Shown here: positions 43,830 through 51,287 of the stretch, piece after piece
Position numbering within the stretch: position 1 is the first letter of the stretch
How the letters are laid out: each line of letters opens with the position of its first letter
NCBI GenBank assembly: GCA_942493055.1
Contig: OW818680.1
Location: forward strand, 5,208,001-5,272,000
Reading direction: 5' to 3'
DNA length: 64,000 nucleotides
From: CAIZQW01 sp942493055
GTDB lineage: Bacteria; Verrucomicrobiota; Kiritimatiellia; RFP12; UBA1067
Position numbers and translations under genes: made by a program
The notes under the pieces: generated by a model
Seen by the model: the letters and a program-made list of their open reading frames with translations, nothing else
The model's database searches: none
Told to the model about the DNA's origin: nothing

Positions 43830-46800
43830 TTAGTCCTCGACTACAATACGGAAGCCCACATTAAAGACGCCCTGCCATGGCGCATAACCCAGACGATAGC
43901 TGGCGGTTGCACGGTAGGGGCGATCAAAGAAGGAGCCGCCACGGACGGCCTTTTTCTCGCTGGCCGACTTGGTGTCGCTCTTCTCTGCCTTGTAGGGATA
44001 GCGCGCGTAATCGCTGCGTGTCCACTCCGCCACGTTGCCATGCATATCGTAGAGTCCCCAGGGGTTCGGCTGATACTGCTTGGTGCCGGTCACGAGGAAC
44101 TGGCCGTCGCTGAAAGCGGTGACCCGCGGGATGAAGTCCAGTGAATGATTTCCGACGTTCTTGGGATTAAAGGTCGGGTTCACGCCTGTGACAGCAAACC
44201 GCTCGATGGATTTATCAGCCAGGTTTGCATATTGGCTGAAGTCTGAATCCTTGTCGCCGAACGACATGTCCTTGTCGCTGCCGGCGCGGCAGGCCCATTC
44301 CCATTGCGCTTCAGTTGGCAGGGCCACCTTGAGGCCGGCCTTCTTGCCGAGCCAAGCGCAGAAGGCGTCTGCGTCAAGCCAGCTCATGCGCACAGCAGGC
44401 TGTTCGACGTAGTTGGCGTAGTAGCCCAGGCGCACATGGTCCTTCCATTGCTGGTCATAGACACTGGCGTTGTGGTCAGGCTTGAAGGCAAAGAAGGCGG
44501 CGTTGTTGATCTCGTTTTCAGAGATCCAGAAGGGCTTATCAACCTTGATTTTGTGGCGCGGCTGTTCGATCGCTGTCTCGTCATCGCTGCCCATGACGAA
44601 TTCTCCTGCAGGGATGCGGACGAGCGTGACGGTCACGCCCTCAGCGATTTGAACGCTCTTCTTCTCTGTGCCGAGTTTCTGCTGCATCTGCTTGGCGACC
44701 TCGCCCGAGAAGGGCCAGTTTGCCGCTGAGACGCTGACAGGCGACTGACGCTCCTCGCTCTTCTCCTTGGTGGCCTTGACGGGGTGAGGTGTCGGAGAGA
44801 CATATTCGAGATTCTCGCCGTCCATGTAGGCATATTTTTCGCGCGACTCTGCAGCCTTTGTGGCAATCGTGGAGGCCCAGGCCCCCTTGCCTGCATCTGA
44901 TGCATAGACCGTTGACCAGCTTCCGTAATAGGGCACGTTCAGGTCGACCCACATATAGAGGCGGCGCCAGGAATCGTCGTCCAACTTCACGCCGTGATGG
45001 CCCTTCTCCAGCAATTGAACGCCTTCGGATGTGGAGGCATGGAACTCATAGGGGATGCCCATGATGCCATTGCTTTCAGGTCCGGGACGCCGGAAGTAAC
45101 GGTGGAAGGCGTGATAGGCATTGCTGAAGTTGTCTGAGAAGTTTTTGGAGGCGAGATTCGTATCCTTGAGGTTGGGCTTCTTGGGGTCTGTCCCGTCGTG
45201 GCAGCGCACGCAATAAGCGTCCAGGATGGGCTGGATCTCGTTGATGAACGAAAAACCTTCAACAGGCGTGCGATAGGGGGTGATCTTCTGGGGCGCTTTA
45301 AGGGATGCCATGGTCTTGCTGGTGAGCGGCGGTTCGGTCGGCGGTTCATGGCAGCCGACGCAGGAGAGCTCTTCACCCGGCATGGCGACCAGCCAGCTGC
45401 GGAAGAGCTGGATCGCGCGGCCCTCTTTGTCCAGCGGCTGAATCGAGATGGTCGTGTTCGCCGGAATCTTGAACATGGCGGACCCGTCCTTTTCAACCTT
45501 GACGTTGCCCAATACGCGCTTGCAATCCCAGCCGCTCTCAACGCCGAGATGGTGGTGATTGCCAGTCTTGAAATAGCCGTAGACGTAGCTGAAGATGCGG
45601 AGGGAGTCTACTTCGCCCAGCGGAACGTTCTTGATCCCGGGGCCGCGGTGGATGTTCTGGATGTAGCAGACGGCTTGTTGGTCCTGAAGGTTGACACGCT
45701 CAGGGATGGCTGGCGGGCGCTCGCGCTTCTGGAGCACATACGGTTCGACCATGACCTTGTACTCGCCCAGAGCTTCAGGCTGAACAGGTACAAAGTTGTC
45801 AAAGGTGTCCACTAAATAGAGACGGTAGGGGCTGCCGGCTGTCACCTGCGCGACAACCAGGTGGTAGTTCGCGTTAATCGGATAGGGCTGATAGCACTGG
45901 GGATAGACGCCATTAGCCAATTGATCCAAATCCAGCGCCATTTCCGGGTAGATGCTGCGTAACTGCCCATAGCACTTATTGAAGAAATCGTTGTTCAGCT
46001 CATGATAGTCCTTGCCCTTCTGTGAATCAGACGGCATGTTCTTGGCGATCAGGTCATCCACGTCCTTTTGCAGGTTGGGGAACTGCTCCAGCAGCTCCTT
46101 CTTCACCTTGGGATACAGCTGGTCAACGGTCACGTGAGTCACCTTCTTGCCATGGCCGGGGATGTGCTGAATCACGCCATCTGCATGGGCATAGCCTTTG
46201 TTGGTGTCAAAGATGGTCAGCTTGCCGGTTCCCGCGACACCATGGTGTCCGGAGACAATCGCAGTAAACTGCCCGGGTGCGCCAGGAATCGGACGTGCAT
46301 AGAACATGGCGTTCGGCCAGAGGCTCTGGGAACCATAAACAGAACGCTGATTCGAGCCGTCCGGGTTCATGGTCATCATGATGCGCGTATAGTAGTGCAT
46401 GATGTCTGTATACTCCCAGCGCAGATACATGATCTTGCCATCCGCAAGGACAGTCGGATACCAGTCCGCATCCTGCTCGAAGGTCAGCTGGCGGGTGTTT
46501 TCGCCATTGGGGCCCATGAGGTAGAGGTTGGGGACGGTCTGGCTGCCGCTGATACACGGAACACCCACCAAGGGGGCGGTGGAACTGAAGATGATCTTGT
46601 CATTGGGCAGATAAACGCCGCCATAGCAGTGAACATACTCGCCCGTCATCTTGGAGACTTGACGCAGGTTCTTGCCGTCGACGCCGATTTCCATGACTTG
46701 ATAAGTCTTGTTGGCGTCCGTAGAGGTGAAGAGCAGCTTTGAACCATCAAAATAGAGATCGGGTTCGCCGACGAAGGAACCATCCTTAGGGTCGTAAAGA

Positions 46801-47774
46801 TCGGTGATCTGCTTGGTCTTGATGTTGAATTTGACGAGCTTGCTCTTGTGTCCCTTGGGAGCGATCACATGCGTGCCGAGCCAGTTGTTCTTAGTCGCAA
46901 GGCGGTCGGCCAGTACGACCAGCGTCTCATCAAAGGTGATATAGGGGTTCTCCAGGACCAGCGCCTTGAATTTGAGTGCTTCCAGCTCCTGGTAGAGTTT
47001 GACCGCTTCCGGATCGCCGCTGTCAAGCTTGGAGATGAGGGCCGGCATTTTTGCCGCGATATCCTCAGCCTGTTTCAGAAAGTCGCGGCCATTCTTGTAG
47101 TCGCGGGGCTTGGTCTTGAGAATGTGTTTGATGGAGAGCACCAATGCTTCGGGGGGCGAGTTCTTGACAAGCGCTTCGAGTGATTCCTTGCCGCGGGGTG
47201 CCTCCTTGGCTTTCTGGGCATTCGCCCTGTTCTGCTTGGGCGCCTCAGTCTTTCGCTTCTGGGCAAATTCCGCACGGACTTTGCTCGGAGCCCGTGTAAC
47301 GGCCCCTGCTGTCAACGCCTTGACTGGCGCAATCTTGAGCTGGCTGATGTGAGGGATCGCCCCGCCTCTGCGTTCCAGCCCGATGGCGACAAGGCCCTTT
47401 TCCGCCGTAAACGTGCATTGATCTTCCCATTTTGCGCTCTGGACTCCCCAGCTTCCAGTGGTTGCCTTGAAGCCCGTGGAAACCTTTTTCCCGTTCACCA
47501 GGATATCCACAGGTCTGGACTCCTGGGCTGTATAAAAGGAACTGATTTTATATTCCGCCTTTTCAGGGACCTCAATCAGGTATTCCGCGGCATTTGGCAT
47601 ATCCCCCCCGTTTTCAACCCAGGGCGCCTGCCCGGGCTGTGCGCCGCTCTGTTTATGAACTTTAAGGTTTCCAAAGTCAAAGTCAGTGGCGTCAACGACC
47701 AATTCCGCTGCAAAACTTGAGCAAAATGAAAACATGCAAAACGTGATTAACGTCTTTGTCTTGAAACCGACCAT
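43830..47774 (-). CDS. HZS-alpha-like propeller, dihaem and FGE-sulfatase fusion protein
   Basis: 1314 residues with a signal peptide (TLITFCMFSFCSSFAA) and ribosome site GGGGGAG. Domains in order: an N-terminal CBM-like sandwich (about 25-150) and a basic linker; then an HZS_alpha-like beta-propeller region with LYFDGSKLLFTSTDANKTYQ and YLPNDKIIFSSTAPL. Two c-type haem sites follow, CVGCH and CVRCH. The C-terminus (about 1080-1310) is a formylglycine-generating-enzyme/sulfatase-modifying fold (RIPAGEFVMGSDDE, LPTEAQWEWACRAG, GNVAEWTRSDY, RGGSFFDRP). FGE-fold domains are often binding rather than catalytic. It is a larger relative of the protein at 5136-7793 and forms an operon with the propeller dihaem gene. 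Substrate unknown. Confidence 0.83.
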   Translation of the reverse strand: MVGFKTKTLITFCMFSFCSSFAAELVVDATDFDFGNLKVHKQSGAQPGQAPWVENGGDMPNAAEYLIEVPEKAEYKISSFYTAQESRPVDILVNGKKVSTGFKATTGSWGVQSAKWEDQCTFTAEKGLVAIGLERRGGAIPHISQLKIAPVKALTAGAVTRAPSKVRAEFAQKRKTEAPKQNRANAQKAKEAPRGKESLEALVKNSPPEALVLSIKHILKTKPRDYKNGRDFLKQAEDIAAKMPALISKLDSGDPEAVKLYQELEALKFKALVLENPYITFDETLVVLADRLATKNNWLGTHVIAPKGHKSKLVKFNIKTKQITDLYDPKDGSFVGEPDLYFDGSKLLFTSTDANKTYQVMEIGVDGKNLRQVSKMTGEYVHCYGGVYLPNDKIIFSSTAPLVGVPCISGSQTVPNLYLMGPNGENTRQLTFEQDADWYPTVLADGKIMYLRWEYTDIMHYYTRIMMTMNPDGSNQRSVYGSQSLWPNAMFYARPIPGAPGQFTAIVSGHHGVAGTGKLTIFDTNKGYAHADGVIQHIPGHGKKVTHVTVDQLYPKVKKELLEQFPNLQKDVDDLIAKNMPSDSQKGKDYHELNNDFFNKCYGQLRSIYPEMALDLDQLANGVYPQCYQPYPINANYHLVVAQVTAGSPYRLYLVDTFDNFVPVQPEALGEYKVMVEPYVLQKRERPPAIPERVNLQDQQAVCYIQNIHRGPGIKNVPLGEVDSLRIFSYVYGYFKTGNHHHLGVESGWDCKRVLGNVKVEKDGSAMFKIPANTTISIQPLDKEGRAIQLFRSWLVAMPGEELSCVGCHEPPTEPPLTSKTMASLKAPQKITPYRTPVEGFSFINEIQPILDAYCVRCHDGTDPKKPNLKDTNLASKNFSDNFSNAYHAFHRYFRRPGPESNGIMGIPYEFHASTSEGVQLLEKGHHGVKLDDDSWRRLYMWVDLNVPYYGSWSTVYASDAGKGAWASTIATKAAESREKYAYMDGENLEYVSPTPHPVKATKEKSEERQSPVSVSAANWPFSGEVAKQMQQKLGTEKKSVQIAEGVTVTLVRIPAGEFVMGSDDETAIEQPRHKIKVDKPFWISENEINNAAFFAFKPDHNASVYDQQWKDHVRLGYYANYVEQPAVRMSWLDADAFCAWLGKKAGLKVALPTEAQWEWACRAGSDKDMSFGDKDSDFSQYANLADKSIERFAVTGVNPTFNPKNVGNHSLDFIPRVTAFSDGQFLVTGTKQYQPNPWGLYDMHGNVAEWTRSDYARYPYKAEKSDTKSASEKKAVRGGSFFDRPYRATASYRLGYAPWQGVFNVGFRIVVED

Positions 47775-47959
47775 AGTCTCTCCCCCAATTTAGTTTAACG
47801 TATAAGTTGTTAACTTTATCATTTTTGCCTGCTGCGGCGCAATGGTATTTTGATAAACCCCGCGTGAAAATGAGAAAAAATGTGCGGACAAAGTGAAGGG
47901 TATCCAGTCGCCCCAAAAGAGGGGGCTGATAAAAAAAAGCGGCTTTTGAAAGTTGGTGA

Positions 47960-47988
47960 TTGACGGAAGGCCTCATTTTTGCAAAAAT
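47960..47988 (+). promoter_or_regulatory. Possible promoter for the tRNA cluster
   Basis: TTGACG (47960-47965) and AAAAAT (47983-47988) with a 17-base spacer, 17 bases before tRNA-Leu. The -35 is good and the -10 is weak. The rest of 47775-47959 shows no gene. Confidence 0.3.
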
Positions 47989-48005
47989 TCCGCTCTTCTT
48001 TTTTT

Positions 48006-48090
48006 GCACCCGTGGTGGAATTGGCAGACACGTAAGATTCAGGTTCTTATGCCGAGAGGTGTGGGGGTTCAAATCCCTCCGGGTGCACCA
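48006..48090 (+). tRNA. tRNA-Leu (anticodon CAG)
   Basis: 85 bases, class II with a long variable arm. Acceptor GCACCCG/CGGGTGC with encoded ACCA. The anticodon loop TTCAGGT between stems TAAGA and TCTTA gives CAG, reading CUG. First of three closely spaced tRNA genes. Confidence 0.94.
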
Positions 48091-48103
48091 TACTTTTTCA
48101 GGA

Positions 48104-48178
48104 GCCCCCATCGTCTATCGGTTAGGACATCAGGTTCTCATCCTGGAAAGAGGGGTTCGACTCCCCTTGGGGGTGCCA
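48104..48178 (+). tRNA. tRNA-Glu (anticodon CTC)
   Basis: 75 bases. Acceptor GCCCCCA/TGGGGGT with discriminator G and encoded CCA. The anticodon loop TTCTCAT gives CTC, reading GAG. It follows tRNA-Leu after 13 bases, so the two are likely processed from one transcript. Confidence 0.94.
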
Positions 48179-48186
48179 TTTATTTG

Positions 48187-48262
48187 GCCAACGTAGCTCA
48201 GTTGGTAGAGCAGTTCATTCGTAATGAACAGGTCGTCCGTTCGATCCGGATCGTTGGCTCCA
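48187..48262 (+). tRNA. tRNA-Thr (anticodon CGT)
   Basis: 76 bases. Acceptor GCCAACG/CGTTGGC with discriminator T and encoded CCA. The anticodon stem GTTCA/TGAAC encloses TTCGTAA, giving CGT, which reads ACG. It follows tRNA-Glu after 8 bases and ends 65 bases before the ACT-domain gene; no terminator is evident between them. Confidence 0.94.
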
Positions 48263-48327
48263 TTTGTCTGCCTCGAAAGTCAATATTATGTTGGTTTCGG
48301 GGCTTTTGTTTTTAAGGGACATTGAGT

Positions 48328-48885
48328 ATGCAACGCTTCATTACGTCAGTGTTTGTTGCAGACCGCGTCGGCATCTTGCGCGATGTCACACAGGTGGTCT
48401 TTGCACTCGCAGGGAACATCGGCAGCATCCGTCAAACAGTGGTGGATGGCTTCTTCACGCTGGTCTTTACCTCCGAACATCCAGATCAATCGAGCAGGGA
48501 TGAACTGCGAACCAAAATGGGTGCTGCGCTCGGGCGTCAGGCCGTGGTCACGGTCATGGATTGCCCTGCGGTGGCTGTGCCGGTCGTAGCAGCAGGCTCC
48601 CGTTTTATCGTGACGACACGCGGCGAGGACAAGCCCGGAACCATTTTCGCCATTACCTCGTTCCTGGTCGACCATGGCATCAATATTGAAGACTGGATTG
48701 TCGAAGAAGACAACGGACAGGTTGTCTATATCGCCCAGGTCGTGATCCCGGAGGCTGTTGATTTCCGGATGATTCAGGAGAAGTTCCGTGAAGCCATGGC
48801 GCAACGCGGCTTGGCCGCCTTGCTCTGTCATGAGAATATCTTCCGGGCAACCAACGAGATCGGCCCCATCAAGGCGTTGCTCTAA
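48328..48885 (+). CDS. Double ACT-domain regulatory protein (GcvR-like)
   Basis: 185 residues from ATG 48328 with AAGGGA 8 bases upstream; the in-frame TTG at 48322 is too close to that site. Two ACT domains are visible: residues 5-75 (FITSVFVADRVGILRDVTQV) and about 93-165 (FIVTTRGEDKPGTIFAITSF, HGINIEDWIVEEDN). ACT pairs bind amino acids and steer metabolic or transcriptional responses; the layout is that of GcvR/UPF0237 proteins. Genes of this type commonly precede UPF0210 genes, as here 28 bases downstream. The ligand is unknown. Confidence 0.85.
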   Translation: MQRFITSVFVADRVGILRDVTQVVFALAGNIGSIRQTVVDGFFTLVFTSEHPDQSSRDELRTKMGAALGRQAVVTVMDCPAVAVPVVAAGSRFIVTTRGEDKPGTIFAITSFLVDHGINIEDWIVEEDNGQVVYIAQVVIPEAVDFRMIQEKFREAMAQRGLAALLCHENIFRATNEIGPIKALL

Positions 48886-48913
48886 TTTTTAGATTTTAGA
48901 CTCGGAGTCAATT

Positions 48914-50287
48914 ATGATTACGCGACAAAATGTGCTTTCAACAATTCGCATGGTGCGTGAGGAGAATTTGGATGTGCGGGCGGTCACGCTCGGTATCAAC
49001 CTGAACATCTGCGCCAATCCAGATCCCGATGCGCTCGTCCAGGCGGTCTATAACCGCATCATTGACAAGGCGCAGAACTTGGTCCGCTTCTGCGATGAGA
49101 TCAGCGCGAAGTATGGCCTGCCCATCGTGAATAAGCGCATCGCGGTTTCGCCTGTCAGCTTCCTGCTGGAAGGTCATACAGTCGAGACAGCCGTGAAGGT
49201 CTGCCAGGCGCTTGACCGCGCGGCTGAAGCCGTGAAGATTGACCTGCTCGGCGGCTATTCCGCGCTCGTCCAGAAGGGCGTCACACCTGGTGAGCGTACG
49301 TTGATCGACTCCTTGCCCCTGGCGTTGATTGCGACGAAGCGGGTCTGCTCCTCCTTCAATGTGGGCACGACCAAGGCTGGCATCAATGTGGATGCCGTGA
49401 ATCTGATTTCCCGTAAGATTATTGAGACGGCAAAGGCGTCGTCCGACACCCGTGGTTTCGGGTGCGCCAAGATCGTGGTCTTTGCCAACATGCCCGAGGA
49501 CAATCCTTTCATGGCCGGCGCTATGCTCGGCCCCGGCGAGGCCGAGTGCGTGATCAATGTGGGCGTGAGCGGGCCCGGCGTTGTGAAACGCGCAGTCGAT
49601 CGCCTCGTGCAGCAGTCGCCGGATGCGACGCTCAATGAGATTGCAGAGGAGATCAAGCATACCGCCTTCCGAGTGACGCGCACCGGCGAACTGATTGGCC
49701 GCGAAGTGGCCAACCGCCTGAATATTCCGTTTGGCGTGGTCGACCTCTCCCTGGCGCCGACGCCGCGCGTGGGCGATTCCGTGGGCGAGATTTATCAGAG
49801 CATGGGCATCCGCTTGATCGGCGCACCTGGCACGACCGCGGCCGTTATGTTGCTGAATGACGCGGTCAAGAAGGGCGGCGCGTTTGCCTCGAGTTCGGTC
49901 GGCGGCCTTTCCGGCGCCTTCATCCCCGTGATGGAAGACCATGCGCTCTCAAAGGCTGTCACAGACGGCACATTGACGCTTGAAAAGCTCGAAGCCATGA
50001 CCGCTGTCTGCTCCGTTGGGCTCGACATGATTCTCCTGCCGGGCAATACCACGGAGGAGACGATCGCCGGCATTATCCTGGATGAAGCGGCGATCGGCAT
50101 CACCAGCCGCAAGACAACAGGCGTGCGCGTGATTCCGGTCCCGGGTGCGAAGCCAGGCGACTATGTTGATTTTGGCGGACTCTTTGGCGCGGGCGTGATT
50201 ACAAAGCCTGCCAGTCCTGAAGGAGGGGAAGGCTTTGTGCGCCGCGGCGGACAGATCCCTGCACCGATTCACAGTTTGATGAACTAA
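48914..50287 (+). CDS. UPF0210 (PFL/DUF711) family protein
   Basis: 457 residues, cytoplasmic, matching UPF0210 over its length: ENLDVRAVTLGINLNICANP near the N-terminus, VNKRIAVSPVSFLLEG, GFGCAKIVVFANMPEDNPFM, and GDSVGEIYQSMGIRLIGAPG. The family is related to pyruvate-formate-lyase-type folds, and its biochemical role is not established. The ribosome site GGAG lies 6 bases before the ATG. Pairing with an upstream ACT protein is conserved in many bacteria and suggests amino-acid-responsive function. The NusG-like gene begins one base after its stop. Confidence 0.9.
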   Translation: MITRQNVLSTIRMVREENLDVRAVTLGINLNICANPDPDALVQAVYNRIIDKAQNLVRFCDEISAKYGLPIVNKRIAVSPVSFLLEGHTVETAVKVCQALDRAAEAVKIDLLGGYSALVQKGVTPGERTLIDSLPLALIATKRVCSSFNVGTTKAGINVDAVNLISRKIIETAKASSDTRGFGCAKIVVFANMPEDNPFMAGAMLGPGEAECVINVGVSGPGVVKRAVDRLVQQSPDATLNEIAEEIKHTAFRVTRTGELIGREVANRLNIPFGVVDLSLAPTPRVGDSVGEIYQSMGIRLIGAPGTTAAVMLLNDAVKKGGAFASSSVGGLSGAFIPVMEDHALSKAVTDGTLTLEKLEAMTAVCSVGLDMILLPGNTTEETIAGIILDEAAIGITSRKTTGVRVIPVPGAKPGDYVDFGGLFGAGVITKPASPEGGEGFVRRGGQIPAPIHSLMN

Positions 50288-50288
50288 G

Positions 50289-50774
50289 ATGAAACACTGG
50301 AAAGTATTGTTTGTTAAGCCCAGGACCGAGAAGAAGGTCGGCGAGTATTGCAAGCTCTATGGCATTGACTTTTATCTGCCGATGCGCGAGCAGACGCGGG
50401 TGGTCCAGCGGCGCAAGACCGTGGTTTCAATGCCGCTCTTTTCCGGCTATGTCTTTGTCCGGTTGCTGCCGACACAGAAATTGCAACTCCAACAGACCAA
50501 CTTGCTGGTCCGCATTCTGGAGCCGTCGAATCCGCGCAAGATGCTGCGCGATCTCGTGATGGTCCGTCGGGCGCTTCGTGCGAATCCGGCCCTGACGCCT
50601 GCCAAGCCGTTAACCAAGGGCCGTCTGGTGCGTATCATCTCCGGACCATTCCTGGGCATTGAAGGCCGCGTGGCGCGCCTGACCGCTAAAATGAAGGTCG
50701 TCCTAAATATCGACATGATCGGCCAGGCCACCGCAGTCGAGATCGAATCCTCGATTATTGAAGTGCTGGATTAA
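50289..50774 (+). CDS. NusG/RfaH-like transcription elongation factor
   Basis: 161 residues. Residues 1-105 are a NusG N-terminal domain that grips RNA polymerase (WKVLFVKPRTEKKVGEYCKL, MPLFSGYVFVRLLPTQKL). Residues about 110-160 are a KOW domain (KGRLVRIISGPFLGIEGRVA). The YGIDFYLPMREQTRVVQRRK segment and short length resemble specialised paralogues (RfaH, UpxY, LoaP) more than housekeeping NusG, which is normally beside secE and rplK. It starts one base after the UPF0210 stop and is convergent with the Nudix gene 6 bases away, with no polysaccharide or long operon immediately downstream. The target operon is therefore elsewhere. Confidence 0.82.
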   Translation: MKHWKVLFVKPRTEKKVGEYCKLYGIDFYLPMREQTRVVQRRKTVVSMPLFSGYVFVRLLPTQKLQLQQTNLLVRILEPSNPRKMLRDLVMVRRALRANPALTPAKPLTKGRLVRIISGPFLGIEGRVARLTAKMKVVLNIDMIGQATAVEIESSIIEVLD

Positions 50775-50780
50775 GAAGTT

Positions 50781-51287
50781 CTACACATGCTTCAGGCGAT
50801 GCCAGAGCATGTGGTCGTTTTCAAAGATGAATTGGGCTTCAAAGCGCGTGCCGTCGAGCAGGAGCGGAAGCCAGAGGCGGTCGTCACTCCACATCTTGTC
50901 GTAGGGAAGGTCGTTCTCATCGCACCAGAAGGGGGCGGCCTCATCGGTCTCGGTGAGTATGCCGTGCGCGTCTGTGGCGGTAAAGACATGTGCCTGGAGT
51001 GAGTAGCCATCTGTAAAGGCAAAGTCGAGACGTCCGGCAGGAGCAAGGCCCGTCGGTGTCAGGCCCACCTCCTCCTGCGTCTCGCGGATCGCAGTCTCTT
51101 CAAGCGTCTCGCCCTTCTCCTGACGTCCGCCAGGGGCGTTGATTTTACCTTTGCCCAGGCCGCGCTTCTTGTGGATCAGGAGCAGTTTCCCCTCTTTGCG
51201 GATAAAGCATAAAGTGGCAACATCGGCTGGAACCCATGTGTCCCAGTCGATGTTGAAGGATGCTTGCGAAGCGGTTTGGACAATCAT
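50781..51287 (-). CDS. Nudix hydrolase (MutT/8-oxo-dGTP diphosphatase-like)
   Basis: 168 residues with a complete Nudix box, GGRQEKGETLEETAIRETQE then EVGL, matching Gx5Ex7REUxEExGU. The preceding FIRKEGKLLLIHKKRGLGKG and the C-terminal PFWCDENDLPYDKMW fit the MutT/MTH1-like group that clears oxidised nucleotides, although other nucleoside-diphosphate substrates are possible. The ATG overlaps by one base the stop of the upstream low-complexity gene (TAATG), so the two are co-translated. Its 3' end is convergent with the NusG-like gene. Confidence 0.87.
   Translation of the reverse strand: MIVQTASQASFNIDWDTWVPADVATLCFIRKEGKLLLIHKKRGLGKGKINAPGGRQEKGETLEETAIRETQEEVGLTPTGLAPAGRLDFAFTDGYSLQAHVFTATDAHGILTETDEAAPFWCDENDLPYDKMWSDDRLWLPLLLDGTRFEAQFIFENDHMLWHRLKHV

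Noticed and set aside
47881..47950. Hairpin with an adjacent A-run upstream of the tRNA cluster
   Set aside because: On the plus strand the stem is followed by A's, and on the minus strand the T-run comes before the stem, so it does not form a terminator for either side.
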